A stretch of 40,000 bases of DNA from Glandiceps talaboti (Eukaryota; Hemichordata; Enteropneusta; Spengelidae): NCBI RefSeq assembly GCF_964340395.1, contig NC_135554.1, positions 20,850,592 to 20,890,591 on the forward strand, read 5' to 3'. The notes below the pieces were generated by a model, which searched no databases, was not told where the DNA came from, and saw only the letters and a program-made list of their open reading frames with translations. Below, piece by piece: positions 23,581 to 35,910 of this stretch (its first letter is position 1; each line of letters opens with the position of its first letter). A program made the position numbers and the translations under genes.

Positions 23581-25376
23581 AATACTTACTTTGCGATGAC
23601 ATACATGAAATACATTTTTTTTTAGCATTCTGACCCACAACAGATGTCCTTTTAATATCTGGTATAAGAGGACATATTACAAACCCCCCTCCCTCCACCA
23701 ATCCAACTTTGGGAACATAAGCTTGACTTCCTACTGGCTTCAACATACAGCTAGTATTACAAGCCAATAATCAAGAACAGAGTGATGGAATACATAAACG
23801 GAACACTTTGTACTTTCAAACACCGACATTTCTATTCATAAAATAATTCAACCTTTAGTATTTACAGCTTTTACATCATTAGTGTTGTTTCTATAGCAAC
23901 ACAGCTTATTATAATCTCTCACAACAATTTTTCCTGACTCATCAAAAATTACCTTTAGCTATTCCTTTCCGAGTGTATTCATACCTACTAGAGTATAAGA
24001 ATACATAATCTGTCTACCCACAAAAAATTGGAAAATTACACAACCTTGCGGGGTTGGTATCAATTACGACCATTGTCTTTTGATTGTACTTGATGGTACA
24101 TGTATTATCTTTTAAATGGCTTCTAAGTGAAACTCTCATCCCCCTCAACATCCATCCCTCCAGACAGGAATGATCATGCCTCATGAAATCATGTACACTT
24201 ATCTATTCATCACTACATGTGTACAATTCTTCTCTTTGTAATCGAAGAAACCAATGTCTGTTCACAGATATTGTCATCTCCCTCATTACGCATTAAGCTT
24301 CATTACCATAGCTCTTTGATAGACCTTTTGAAGCAGAAAGCCTGAAATAATTGCACATTAATAAAAAGGTGAATGTTACGATAAGATACTAGTAGTCTGC
24401 ATCCTTCACTTGGTTGATTTCGGCGATATCCTGTTTCAACACTCGCTTAGACTTTATATGCAAATGGTTTAATATGGAAACTGAAAATTAGATTACAATA
24501 TCGCATTTAAAGCAACTTTTCACACCCACTTAGATACATACAAGTCCATCATGGAGTATATCCGTTTGTGATTGGCTGATCCAGTCTACTGACACAGATT
24601 CACATCTCCACCATCCTTTCTGGTCACACGATGTCTCTGATACTGACACAGTGGCCAGATTTACAACCAATAAGCATTTGGGGCAATTTTCTAGCCAACG
24701 TTAGCCTGTTTACTATGCTATTGAGGATGTGAGGACTATGGGGTACGACCAGAGAACAATTTCATTAAAGTAAAATGTTGAATTCAAAAGTCTTTGCGAG
24801 AAAACATCTACCGATCAAGCAAATGGTCTAGGCTAAAGACAAGATAGATTCTACGGAGGAACCCAAATCTCTCAGTCTATTTTGGCACTTAGTGGATAGA
24901 GTTCTCAATTTCAATCACCATTATCAAATGTATTTTACTTGAGAAGTGACAGTTCAATAACCAAACAAACATACATTACATATTTTTTGTCAGTCATTGA
25001 GTGGTTGAACCACTTGCTGCTTCCAACTGCAGCCAAGGTTTGAGCCCTAGTCCGGATTTCATTAAATTTTCTACACTGTAAACTAAGAAGAATATCATGC
25101 AATTGACTACTGAACAATACAGGTTTTCCCAGGGTACTGCAGTTTCGTCTTGCATTTACCCCTGGGAGTTCACACTTATATGTTAGTCATCTGTGTGTCT
25201 TCCTGGAAAAAGTATAAAATTTATTTTCGATCAGGTAAAAATTAAAAAAAATGTTGGTTTCCGATAACATGACTTCCAAAAATAGGGTAGGTGGTTCGGA
25301 ATTATATTTTATCTGACATTTTTTTAAAAATTACTTTGACTCTAAGACAAGATACTTGTTGACTTCAATAACAGTT
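23581..25376. other. unique non-coding sequence
   Basis: No array, element or convincing exon seen in about 1.8 kb. Confidence 0.4.
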
Positions 25377-25379
25377 GAA

Positions 25380-25398
25380 GGGGGAGGGGGGGGGGGGG
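25380..25398 (+). repeat. poly-G tract
   Basis: Five G, one A, then 13 G. It could form a quadruplex. Confidence 0.88.
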
Positions 25399-26584
25399 AA
25401 TGGCAGTAAATGAAGACAATTATGTTATTCAGAAGTAAATGAACACAATTGGCAGACTGTGCTGTTATAGGCTGAAAGTTTCTCTCTGAAATGTGATTTC
25501 AGAAAAGTAATCAAAGATACTTTGGCAGGAACTTCTACACGGAAATAGAAGTAAATTGTCATAATTGTACCTTTTTGCATATAAAATGTTTTTAGAGTCA
25601 GCAGCTTAAACTACCAGTAGGATCAGTTGGGTTATCAGAAACACACAATCTTTTGTATTTGGCCTCACTTCATCCACCTCATTGCATGTGTATTAGTTTA
25701 GCAGGAATACAGTAGCTGGCTAATTGATGGATGTTTACACAAATTAAAACTGTTTGGTTTCCAGTTTTAATCCAATTATAAAGATCCATGTGCTCTGCTC
25801 ATCTTGATATCTACCAATGTAATGGAACTTTTTACTCCCTGCTCTACATTTGTTTATTGAGCTTGTCTCACAGTGTGTGATTGTTTTTACAATATACATG
25901 TATGTAATTGCAAACCTGGGATTCAAATTCGAATTGGGGGATTAAATTGGGTTCCTAGCAACAATGCATATTGATATGTAGATGAACAAATCAAAGAAAT
26001 GTTTTGTCAAAATTTTACAAGTTGAGTATGATTTATATGCAGTGCATATACAAATCAAAAATACACAAACATATCACAGTAAACCTTGTAGCTGTCACTA
26101 CACAGCAACATTTGACTAGCATAGCATGTCACATCAACTACAAACAAAATGACATTTTCATGGCCACCATAGCTTTTACTTCCGTACTTAGTAACAGAAC
26201 CTTGAAAAATTGCACAAAATCAATATTATACTGTACTAAGCTGCATGATATAAATAGCACTCAGTAAAAATTTAACTAAAATGAAATAACAGATTTCAGC
26301 TGAGAATGTTATATACAGATGGCAAATTTGCCAGCTCACAGTCCATGACAGGACATAAATCATGCATCATTCATTTCTGAGAAGTTGTGATTGTCACAGT
26401 TTTTTAATTCGGGTTTGAATAGCAAATACTGTCATATCATCGGTTAGTAACCTATTCTGTTATAATGAGTTTTCACAAACGAAATCAAAGTTATATCTGT
26501 TGATGTTCAAAGACACATGATGTGAAATTAATAGTTTGGGGTTGTGATTTTTTTTATTCATAATAACAAGCCTGTTGTCAAAAA
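25399..26584. other. unique AT-rich sequence
   Basis: No feature accepted. An 87-codon plus-strand frame at 26004-26267 has no supporting signal. Confidence 0.4.
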
Positions 26585-27150
26585 ATATATAGTTATACTT
26601 GTCAGATATTAGCTTTTAAAAAAAAAAATTAATACAAGCATATTATCCTTCAATACAAATGGATTGAAGGTTTTTATCAAGAAATAAAGATGAACGTTCC
26701 AGAACCATACATTATGTGTTCTGCAGTCAATACATGTCTGACATTAGCTTTTTTACTTATTTTTATCAAATTTTTAATACAAGCATATTTCTTTTATGTA
26801 ACGCCAATGGCTTGGAGATGTGTATGAAAGGTGGGTGTCCCCAAACCATACATCTATATGTTCCACAGTTATTAGCTTTTTGTTTAAAAAAATTAAAAAT
26901 TTAATAAAGGTACATTTTCTTTTACATAATGTAAATGGCTTGAAGGGGTACATCAAAGCAATAAAGTTGAAAGTTCCAAAACCATGCATGAATGTGTTCC
27001 AGTTATTGGCTTTTTTTGTTAAATTTAATACAAATATATTTTCTTTTATGTAATTTGCAAATGGCTTGGAGGGGCACATTGAAGTTGAGAGTCCCAAAAC
27101 ATGTATTTATATGTTCCATAGTAAATACATGTCAGTATATTAGATTTAAT
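26585..27150 (+). repeat. 132-bp tandem repeat, about four units
   Basis: TTAGCTTTTT-type words at about 26609, 26742, 26871 and 27005 give spacings of 129-134 bp. Between them the order is fixed: TTTAATACAA, ATATTTTCTTTTATGTAA, AATGGCTTGGAGGGG, then AGTTCCAAAACCATGCAT and TATGTTCCA. Open frames on both strands here (up to 107 codons) simply repeat with the unit and are not supported as genes. Confidence 0.9.
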
Positions 27151-29610
27151 ACAATCTACCAGACATCCAAATCAATGAAATATTTTCAATTTTGTAGAAA
27201 TATTTAGTTACATTTTAGATTGAGTTTATGTCTTATGAGTTACATATCATATAAACTGTTTTCATTTTGTATACCAGACAGTTACTAGTTACCATTTTCA
27301 CATTCTTTATGATTTGTATGGTCAATGCTTTTAACTAAAAATTTTTTTTTTTTAAATTTTCATTTTTTTTTGATTTGGTGATTTTGAATCAAAATGAGGA
27401 CTGAATTAGTTCATGTGAATATACAAAAGTATAACATCCAATTTAAAATGATTGCAATCAATATAATAATCTGATTTTACAACATGTGATATTGCGTGTG
27501 GTATTTAAAAAAAGAAATGTTTTCATCTTTTTATTTGTAGGAAATGTAAGTGAGCAGAAATAATTTTTGAAAAGAATTATTAAAATAGATTTATAGGACC
27601 TTAATGCTTTCCTGCTGTACTTGAAAAATTAATTTGTGGAATAAATTTACGCTTGACAAAGGGGCATGAATATATTTAATTCAGCTTACAGGCATCACAG
27701 CTGATGCTATTCAAATGGAACATGTCTTTACGTCACTGATCTGTACTCATCCTGAGCTTTGATAACCTTAAGTTATACCTAAAGTCCCTAGGCCAACGAC
27801 TATAGTAGCCATGGATCCAAAGATAAGATTTTAGAAGTAGCACAGGGAATCTGACACAGCCTTGTACAAATCACTTACAGATGGCCTTCCGCAGTATTTT
27901 CACACAAAAATCACAGAGAAATATTTATGATGATTGGGTAAATACTAAACATGACCACGCACACATCACCTGATAGAATAGTACGTAAGTATTCATTTCT
28001 GAGTATCAGCTGTGGTGAATGGAAACTGAACTGCACTGCTACCACGACGTTAGACTGAGTTCTGTATTCATTCATCCTTCGGATGACAAGACAGCTAAAA
28101 GTACACAGCCCTAGAGGTGCACATCAAGCAGACCTGAAGAATGATGGCTACGAACTACAGCAGGACAAATAGGAAAATTTGCAATCATACTGCACTTATG
28201 ATGTGACCACGAGACGTGATACGAAAGCATTATACTAGCAATTGATGTATTCTTACCGTGTGACTCCAGCACAGGCATTTCAGTTTTCCCAATGCAAAGA
28301 TTGGATGACGACGTTTGGATGAATTGCAACATATGGCTACCTCTCAAATACTCAGTTCTTCACCATCTTTATCACCACAGCTTAACTAGAAATCCTAGCG
28401 TGATTTCAATATATGTACCTAAATCTACATATGAACTCAGGATCTGGATGAATTCATGCATACGGCTAGCTCTGCGTACAGCTGACAGAGATGTGGAATG
28501 GTATGATAAGACTCCCTAACATCCTAGCTGTCAACACATTTATGACCCCCTAACTGGTGTATATTTTTAGTGTGATTATTTCCCACCCTGGCATGAAATG
28601 AAATGGATACACATTATCTGATATTTGCATAATATCATGAGCAGTAGCAAATGAGCTACCAGGGACCATTGTGTCAATTATCAATCATCCAGCTTGACAT
28701 GAAATGATACAAATTGATAAAAGATGAGCTTCATCTAGGTCAGTAAAATGATGACATAAAATACATGACAGTAATAATCTAAAGGATGGCTTTTATTGAT
28801 ATATATCCAAGATCTGAATGACAATTCAGTTTCAAGTACCCTGGACTAGATGAATAGCTAGCTATAACATTAGGATAGAATTGTGTCATTTCGATGCCCT
28901 ACATTTGTACATGAAAAGTGATACAGCCAGAAGACATTAAAATATATATGCATATGTAACTTGTAAGATTTTATTTCAAAATGAGTATTAAATCAAGACC
29001 ATAGAAATATTTGTGGTTAGTTGAAATTATTGTTATCCGATATAGCTCAACAAAATGAAACCGAGCGGAGCTGGTTTTTCTTGGTGGCATATCGATAGCA
29101 AAAAATAGTAGTGATTCATCAATTGGCAATGTCAGACAAATCTATCTATGTAATAAATACATCAAGAGAAGTAGGTTATGCTCCTATTGTGCCCATTGTA
29201 TGCAGAATGTAATTTAAGGCATAAAAAAATTCACCATCATTGCAAGTGGCAATAAAGAAAATGAATAGTCACTTCTAGGTTAAAGGCCCACTTTGGGATT
29301 AAGATTAACATACTGAAATATGGTTGTTTGGCAGAGATATAGAAAAAGTTGGCCTAGATCCTATGTAATCCATAACATTAATGCAATAGCCAGGGATTGT
29401 AACATAGCCCTTTAAACCATTCCTAACAATTGCATAATAAATTATGTATATATACAGGGAGCAGTGACATCTGTCATCATGACCTTGGCCTATATGCAAA
29501 CATTATGAGATTGTGCAATTTAACATTGACTCTGTTGTAATGGACTTCAACAATGACTGTACAGAATAATTGATGAACGGCGCTTTAGGTACTTGGGGAT
29601 TATAACAGGG
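27151..29610. other. mostly unique AT-rich sequence
   Basis: About 2.4 kb without arrays. A GTAAGA donor-like site follows a short minus-strand frame (MLQFIQTSSSNLCIGKTEMP) near 28260, but no matching acceptor or second exon was found. Confidence 0.4.
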
Positions 29611-29677
29611 AGTTCATTGGCCGTCAGTTCACTCACTCGGTAACATTACAGTGATATCCACCCAGAACATTGACACG
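29611..29677 (+). repeat. short dispersed repeat, copy 1
   Basis: GTTCATTGGCCGTCAGTTCA then CTCACTCGGTAAC and CCACCCAGAACATTGACACG. It matches 31962-32024 with substitutions. Confidence 0.65.
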
Positions 29678-30250
29678 TACATGTATATCTTTTTTTTTTT
29701 ACCTTTTACCTACACAGATGTGGCGTCTGTGATCTCTCTCCATGATCCGATGACAACAGAATAGATACGTGCAAATTTGAACGATATGACCAGATATACA
29801 CATTTCTACACTACACGCAATTTTCTTTACTAGGATTTGGGTGGTCCCCTATAAAACCACACTTCAGTAACAGTAGACTATTCACATATAAAAGTAAAAC
29901 ATAAGTTGGACTATTTTTATGATCACCATCTTCTCTATAAACCATGCATTTATGCTCACAGATGAAATATGGCTTACAGTTTTCACCCTACATGTATACT
30001 ATTACAAAATAGATATGCATATCTCTACATTCTTCATTACCTTTTCAAGACAGATCTCCACATTTCTCATTCATTTATAATATCAACACTCGTAAAATTG
30101 TTGATCTTGCAAAAATTGCAGGATGAGATGTGAAGTATGGTTGAAAAGCTGCCTTCAGAATATTTGAACAATTGAATTATTCCATTTCGTTTTCACCATA
30201 CAGCTATTAAATTAGTCAAAAGTATAATGAACATGTGGTAGTAGATACAT
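29678..30250. other. unique AT-rich sequence
   Basis: No feature accepted. Confidence 0.4.
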
Positions 30251-30945
30251 TTGCACCTGTCCAGCTGTTCTGAAAGGATCAAGCTGGCTGCCATCTTTAG
30301 AGGCAAGATGTAGCTAGTCCGCAAAATACAGCGAGTACTCTTCCAGCTGGTCTGGAAGATATAGCTTGCAGTGTTCCAGCTGGCCTGTAAGATATATAGC
30401 AAGCATTCTTTCAGCTAGTCTGTAAGATATAGCTAGCACACTTCTAGCTAGTCTCAGATATAGCTAGCACATGTCCAGCTAGGCTAGCACACTTCCAGCT
30501 AGTCTGTAAGATATACATGTAAATACATGTAGCACTTCCAGCTAGTCTGTAAGATATACATGTAAATACATGTAGCACTTCCAGCTAGTCTGTAAGATAC
30601 AGCTAGCACTCTTCCAGCTGGTCTGTTAGATATAGATACCACTCTTCCAGCTGGTCTGTTAGATACAGCTAGCACTCTTCCATCTAGTCTGTATGACACA
30701 GTGACTACTCTTTCAGCTAGTCCGCAAGATATACCCTGCATACTTTCAGCTGCCAGCTGGTCTGTAAGATATACCTAGCACACTTCCAGCTGCAAGCTGG
30801 TCAGCAAAATATACCTAGCACACTTCCTGCTGCCAGCGGGTCTATAAGATATACCTAACACACTTCCTGCTGCCAGCTGGTCTGTAAGATATAGCAAACA
30901 CTCTTCCAGCTAGTCTGTAAGATATAGCTGGCCCTTTTCCAGTTA
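30251..30945 (+). repeat. 33-49-bp minisatellite, about 18 units
   Basis: Core unit CTTCCAGCTAGTCTGTAAGA followed by TATAGCTAGCACA. Longer units of about 48 bp insert ACATGTAAATACATGT, and two of these (30495-30590) are identical. Other variants double the CAGCTGCCAGCTGG segment. The left edge (30251-30330) is strongly decayed. Because the basic unit is 33 bp, the minus strand stays open and encodes an 11-residue repeat such as RPAGRVLAVSY. This breaks where unit lengths change, so coding is unlikely. Confidence 0.92.
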
Positions 30946-31250
30946 CATTGTAGGCTTTAAGTTCAAGCCCTAAGTCAGATTTAGTGCTAGATCACTTCTC
31001 CTTTTCAAAATATGTCATGAACAATTAAATATATTCTACCTTTGCAACCCAACTCTGAAGATCTGTGGACATCCATATCATTCCACAATTGATCAGACAG
31101 CTTACTTCCCTCTTCTTTTCAGCTACATAGAATGTTGTCTCGCAGGCTATTTTCATAAAATGCTTTCAACACACCACCCTAATTAACTAGACATGCCATA
31201 TTTTGTGGCTTTTTCCCCCCTAACAATGTACATGCATAAATTGGTAAAAA
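30946..31250. other. unique non-coding sequence
   Basis: No feature accepted. Confidence 0.4.
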
Positions 31251-31350
31251 GGTGCTGGTATGGCGTGCAATCAATGTATCGGTGCAGGAAAAGTAGGCCG
31301 AGGATGTTGCTATTAATATGGTGATGGTAGTGGTACACTGCTCTACCGGT
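31251..31350 (+). repeat. dispersed repeat pair, copy 1
   Basis: GCTGGTATGGCGTGCAAT, then CGAGGATGTTG, then AATATGGTGATGGTA. The same words in the same order occur at 34389-34490. Confidence 0.7.
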
Positions 31351-31961
31351 GTTTCAAATAATGATTGCATGGATGTACAATGTACCGCGTTACCAAGTCC
31401 CTTGTGAACATCGTTTCGTACTATGAAAACATACACTTTACATACGAGTTACTTTATTTTAAATACTAGAGACTCCATGAAGCCACAACACACTAGGCAA
31501 AATTCATTTGAATAAATAAAACCTGTGTTATGGATACATGAAAATGCAGAAGAAACTATATGCAAATGTTACGAGATTTACTGTAAGACTGTCATTACAC
31601 GTAATGTCTAAAAAATTTGGAAAATTACTACCGGTACTATGAAGTTCAGTGGCAAGAATATATGCATCCCCAAAATATGTTTTAAAGTTTTCTAATTTTT
31701 GTGACAAAATGAGATTATTTAATACAGAAATCAGTACAAATACAATCCCTTTCATTCTTCAATATTTGTCAATTTTTATTACAAACTCTGTAAATATTAT
31801 GTGACAATGCCCCTAATTCTCTACAATCTTGCTAATTAAGTTTGCCCTCGACAATTTAGTTTCACTATGGACAAAACTGACAAATGATAGTTTGTTTATT
31901 TAGTTTCACTAGGAAACACAGGACTAATGATTGTTCAGGTGTTCAGTGAATTAAAGTGATG

Positions 31962-32024
31962 GGTTCACTGCCCCCTAGTTCACTCACTCGTGGTAACCGA
32001 GAAATCTACACCCGGTATTGACGT
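31962..32024 (+). repeat. short dispersed repeat, copy 2
   Basis: GTTCACTGCCCCCTAGTTCA then CTCACTCGTGGTAAC. Partner of 29611-29677. Confidence 0.65.
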
Positions 32025-33120
32025 CATTCTTTTAGAGTCACTCTCTACCAGTTATAGTGCATAGGAACAGGTATTCTCTATTGCTAACACTGCAGGACAA
32101 TAGATATGTATCCATTTCAATCACATGGTTGGACATTTACATATTATTCCCCAACATTTTTCTTTGTTTAGCCAAGGAATATACAGATGAACTAAGGGGC
32201 CTTGTCACTATGAGTCACTAGACAAGTAATGACAAACCCTTTGGTCACAAGCATTTTCCAGCTGAAAAATGTGGAGGAATATTATAATTATACCTCCTCT
32301 GGCATAATTAATGACAAATTGGGAAAACTAATGGCAATTTTGAATGTTTTGAACAATATTTTGAACACCACATGATCAGTGACATAGAATGACACGGGAT
32401 GACATGATGTAGAACACCCAGGGTATACGGTCCATATTTTCTGTTCACAGACAATATATTGGCTTGTGAAAGGTATAATATTTTATTTACACCTGGATGA
32501 TATTTTATTACACAAGTGACATACTATGTTACCATGGATTCAGATAGCAATATCTGGGATAGTTGCCAGGAGAGTGAAACTTGCATAGTCCATGGGTAAT
32601 ATTTAAGCTGTAGTGACAGGCATACTTCAGTCAAAAATTCATGATTTTTGTCAGAAAATTCATAACATTTGTCAATCAACGATCATTCAGATAGAAATTG
32701 TAACTATACAATAACCAATATGCATTCTTGAGTTTATACATATGTTCACTAGACATATGATACAATAAAAATGTTATAGCCTCAATAATATATCATTACA
32801 TATGCACCAGTGATTACTAGTGGAATTTCATGGCATTGCAATATTGAAAATGCTATTGCATACGTATGGTATGCAAATAAGTGCACAGTCATTCCTTGTA
32901 CACAAAATTGCGTGATTACATGGTGTGATTTTTTACAGAATTTTGCTGTTTCAAGTGAACATACCAGAACACTAAAGATGCTCACATGTTAGTGTGGGTA
33001 CTCATCATGCAGGGGTATCTGCGATGTTTTCTGCTGTGAGTTCATTCATGACAGTTAGGAAAGTATGACAGCAGAGAACAGTGCATGCTCTCTGACAAAT
33101 ACCCAGAGTACACCACTCTT
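32025..33120. other. unique non-coding sequence
   Basis: No feature accepted. A short GGAGG/CCTCC-bounded palindrome lies near 32275. Confidence 0.4.
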
Positions 33121-33310
33121 CAATGTGATTAACATCTGATGTGACACTGAAAGTGGCGAGATGTCTTTATTTACCTCTATTTCCATCATGTTATGACATT
33201 TGTTTTGTTCCGGGTGATCGCCACCATCCCAAATCTGACCCTGTGTAATAGACAATCCTGTTTGAATCTCGAGGATCTTGTAATGTTTCTACAACCAATC
33301 AGCACGCTTC
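33121..33310. repeat. fold-back element, left arm
   Basis: Intact 190-bp arm. Landmarks: TGATTAACATCTGATGTG, GAAAGTGGCGAGATGTCTTT, ATTTACCTCTATT, GACATTTGTTTTGTTC, CAATCCTGTTTGAATCTC and CCAATCAGCACGC. All recur in inverted order in the right arm. A plus-strand frame here and the minus-strand frame in the other arm share the peptide pattern (N/K)(R/Q)QSCLNL(E/K)DL only because the DNA is inverted-duplicated. Confidence 0.88.
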
Positions 33311-33419
33311 TTTCAAAATCACTCAGAGTTTCCCTATGTGCTGACCTTCATGTGTTGCGTAAAGGTAGCTTGTTTGCTTGTTTTTTTTCAATTACTCCAG
33401 TGTGTGCAGCTGCCAACGT

Positions 33420-33547
33420 AACGCTCATCCTGATTAGCGACTCGAGAGCGCGAGATCCTTGAGATTCAAACAGGATTGTTTATAGCACATGGTCAGATGC
33501 GGAATGGCAGCAATCAACCAGAACAAAACAAATGTCACAACACGATG
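33420..33547. repeat. fold-back element, right arm, inner part
   Basis: Reverse complement of about 33182-33310, including CAAACAGGATTGT and GAACAAAACAAATGTCAC. The homology stops at about 33547, where the SINE begins. Confidence 0.87.
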
Positions 33548-33906
33548 AAAATAATGTTGGGTTCTTATATAGCACTTTCCCACACTGTGCTCAAAGCGCT
33601 TTACAATTATTACCCCTGACATGGATCAGAACGGCACAACGGCCCTTTAGTCTTCCTGAACTCCCCGGGGAGCATACAATCCATTGCAGCCATTTCAGCG
33701 CATAGGATTAAAGCCTTCACATTACAACCTACATCCTACCAGGTCCCCAATTATACAGCTGGGTTGACTGAAGCACAGTCATGGTTCAAATCTTGCCCAA
33801 GAACTTTAGCCACTCAGAAACAAACAGCAGGCAGCGACAGGGCTCGAACCTGCAACCTGTAGATTCCAAGCCGGTCACACTAACCATTCACCCATCATGA
33901 CTCCAC
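33548..33906 (-). mobile_element. tRNA-derived SINE, nested in fold-back element
   Basis: Read on the minus strand, it begins near 33895 with a tRNA-like head. GGTTAGTGTGACCGG resembles a pol III A box, and GGTTCGAGCCC matches the B-box pattern about 40 bp further on. A central body includes GGGCAAGATTTGAACCATGA and GGGGACCTGGTAGGATG. The tail, AAAGCGCTTTGAGCACAG with GTGCTATATAAGAACCC, resembles the 3' tails of many SINEs of aquatic animals that borrow LINE machinery. Length is about 345 bp. It interrupts the right fold-back arm exactly. A target duplication is only tentative (AAATA against CAATA). The upstream GGTTCAAAT on the plus strand is part of the body and is not a second tRNA. Confidence 0.85.
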
Positions 33907-33964
33907 AATAGAGGTAAATAAAGACATCTAGCCACTTTCACAACATCAGATTTTAATCAGATTG
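33907..33964. repeat. fold-back element, right arm, outer part
   Basis: AATAGAGGTAAATAAAGACA, CTAGCCACTTTC and ACATCAGATTTTAATCA are the reverse complement of 33121-33180. This completes the right arm after the SINE. Confidence 0.87.
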
Positions 33965-34388
33965 ACCACGCTTGAACTCAGGCATTGTGGCATTCTTTCA
34001 TATTATTCCACCTAAACATGGACACGTGCATACGAGGATCGAATGGTAATCTACCTTAAATGAAAAGTTTCTGTATCAGCTTTTTTCAAAAGATTCAAAA
34101 GTTAGACAAATATTCCTAATTTGTCCAATACGACTACCATATCTGACAACCAGGATGTTTACCAGCAATATACAGAGAAAGAGAAGGAAAGCAAAATTCT
34201 TTAAAACTATATTATCTACAACAGACAGTATTACACTCTTATTTCACAAAGAATAACTATTTCCACTATTTCCATATAATTTCCACACTTTTCATGACAT
34301 GCTTTGGGTGTTTTTTGTTTACAAAGAATGATAAGACCGGGTCTGTCATTTCTCCAAGTACAATATAGATCCACATAATTGTAATGAA
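33965..34388. other. unique non-coding sequence
   Basis: No feature accepted. Confidence 0.4.
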
Positions 34389-34490
34389 TTGCTGGTATAG
34401 CGTGCAATTACACATAACAGCATAAAAGGTGGTCGAGGATGTTGGGTGTAAATAATATATGGTTGTTGTACAATAATGCTATATTTGTAC
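34389..34490 (+). repeat. dispersed repeat pair, copy 2
   Basis: GCTGGTATAGCGTGCAAT, CGAGGATGTTG and AATATATGGTTGTTGTAC. Partner of 31251-31350. Confidence 0.7.
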
Positions 34491-34570
34491 CAGTAACGAT
34501 TTGCCTGTTAAGTTTCACACCTCTTAAAACCTACCTGCACATTAAAATAAAATGCACCTCAGGGACAAAT

Positions 34571-34588
34571 CCCCCCCCCCCCCCCCCC
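34571..34588 (+). repeat. poly-C tract
   Basis: About 18 consecutive C. The complement is a potential quadruplex former. It creates proline runs in overlapping frames that should not be read as a gene. Confidence 0.92.
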
Positions 34589-34943
34589 ACCAGTCAAAGT
34601 TCTTCAATTCTCCTCAAAATTTGCCATATGAACGCTTGTTCTTGGTCAAGTTCCCAAAATCAAATCTCAATGAATACAGAATACTGTTTTGGTGTTTAAA
34701 TGTCAAATTTATACTTTTTTTAAATTCAAAGACATAATTTTAATTGGGTACTGATATCAAATTCAACATTTGTCAACAGTATTCTGAATTTTCTTCATCT
34801 AATTTAGAGTCACTGAAGGATATTTGGCAAAGGTGTCTGTCATGTGTCAAATTTGGAAACACGAAGAAAAACACTACTACAAGTTATCAAATAGGAAGAA
34901 CACTTTGCTAAGATACGTTTGTTTTTTCATGAGTGAGACAACA

Positions 34944-35179
34944 TTACAACCCATAACACCACATTTAAGTGCTTTCTGTATGTACCACAATTGTTTAAAG
35001 AATCCATATCAAGTATAAAAGCATACTGTTTCATTTGCTAATTGACCACATTAGAAAGGCCACATACTAGGCTTGTAAAACAAACCAATTGAAACAGTAT
35101 ACTTTTACACTTGATATGAATGCTATAAACTAGTGTAGCACATAGAGAAAGTGCCTTACTTCTGTGTTATGAGTTGTAA
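34944..35179. repeat. fold-back element, about 95-bp arms
   Basis: The left arm (34944-35038) and right arm (35079-35179) are imperfect reverse complements around a spacer of about 40 bp. Paired words: TTACAAC.CATAACAC, AAGTGCTTTCTGTATGT and CATATCAAGTATAAAAGC, ATACTGTTTCA. Divergence is moderate with small gaps. No target duplication is evident. A 64-codon plus-strand frame overlaps the left arm and is not supported. Confidence 0.85.
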
Positions 35180-35625
35180 AGTAAAGTTCTAGATATGAGA
35201 TGTGAATGGATCCTAGGTAGAAGTCAGAACACTGTAAGTTCAAAATGATTAAAATGACAAGCCTATTATCACCACTCAAATCATAGGATTACAAGTCTTG
35301 CTTTTGTACCACACTTTTAAACTCATTTTGTTAATCCATAATTACATTTAAACACATTACCACTCATAATTACCAGTTATGTAATTCATATAACACTTCT
35401 CACAATACCACCATTATCTGATTTATCACAATCAAGTACGAACAATTACTTAATACCCAATAACCATTACATGTTATATAATGAGTGCAGACCTGGAAAG
35501 ACTACAGGACCACAAACTACATGTATAAAACTATAAGTATAACTACCATTATGTTTTTTGGGGGTTACTTTTATTTTTAATATTAAAATATCTCTATACT
35601 ATTCTAACAACTAACATACTGAACC
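35180..35625. other. unique AT-rich sequence
   Basis: No feature accepted. Confidence 0.4.
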
Positions 35626-35665
35626 AGGTGTAGTAGGCTACAAAATACATGTGAGCTCTTTTATT
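35626..35665 (-). repeat. R1 end, inverted, left of CT tract
   Basis: CCAGGTGTAGTAGGCTAC, ATGTGAGCTC and ATTTCT align with the reverse complement of 35855-35910, giving the same arrangement as at 20.6 kb. Confidence 0.65.

Positions 35666-35910
<245 letters not shown>

Noticed and set aside
26774-27097. 107-codon minus-strand frame
   Set aside because: It repeats with the 132-bp tandem unit. Open frames also occur on the other strand of the same units.
30499-30741. Minus-strand frame with an 11-residue repeat (RVLAVSYR type)
   Set aside because: A by-product of the 33-bp minisatellite unit. It breaks where units of other lengths occur.
33193-33622. Similar peptides on opposite strands (QSCLNL(E/K)DL)
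   Set aside because: Caused by the inverted repeat, not by a gene pair. The minus frame runs on into the SINE.
33782-33800. GGTTCAAAT on the plus strand as a tRNA B box
   Set aside because: It lies within the SINE body in the opposite orientation and has no A box at the right distance.
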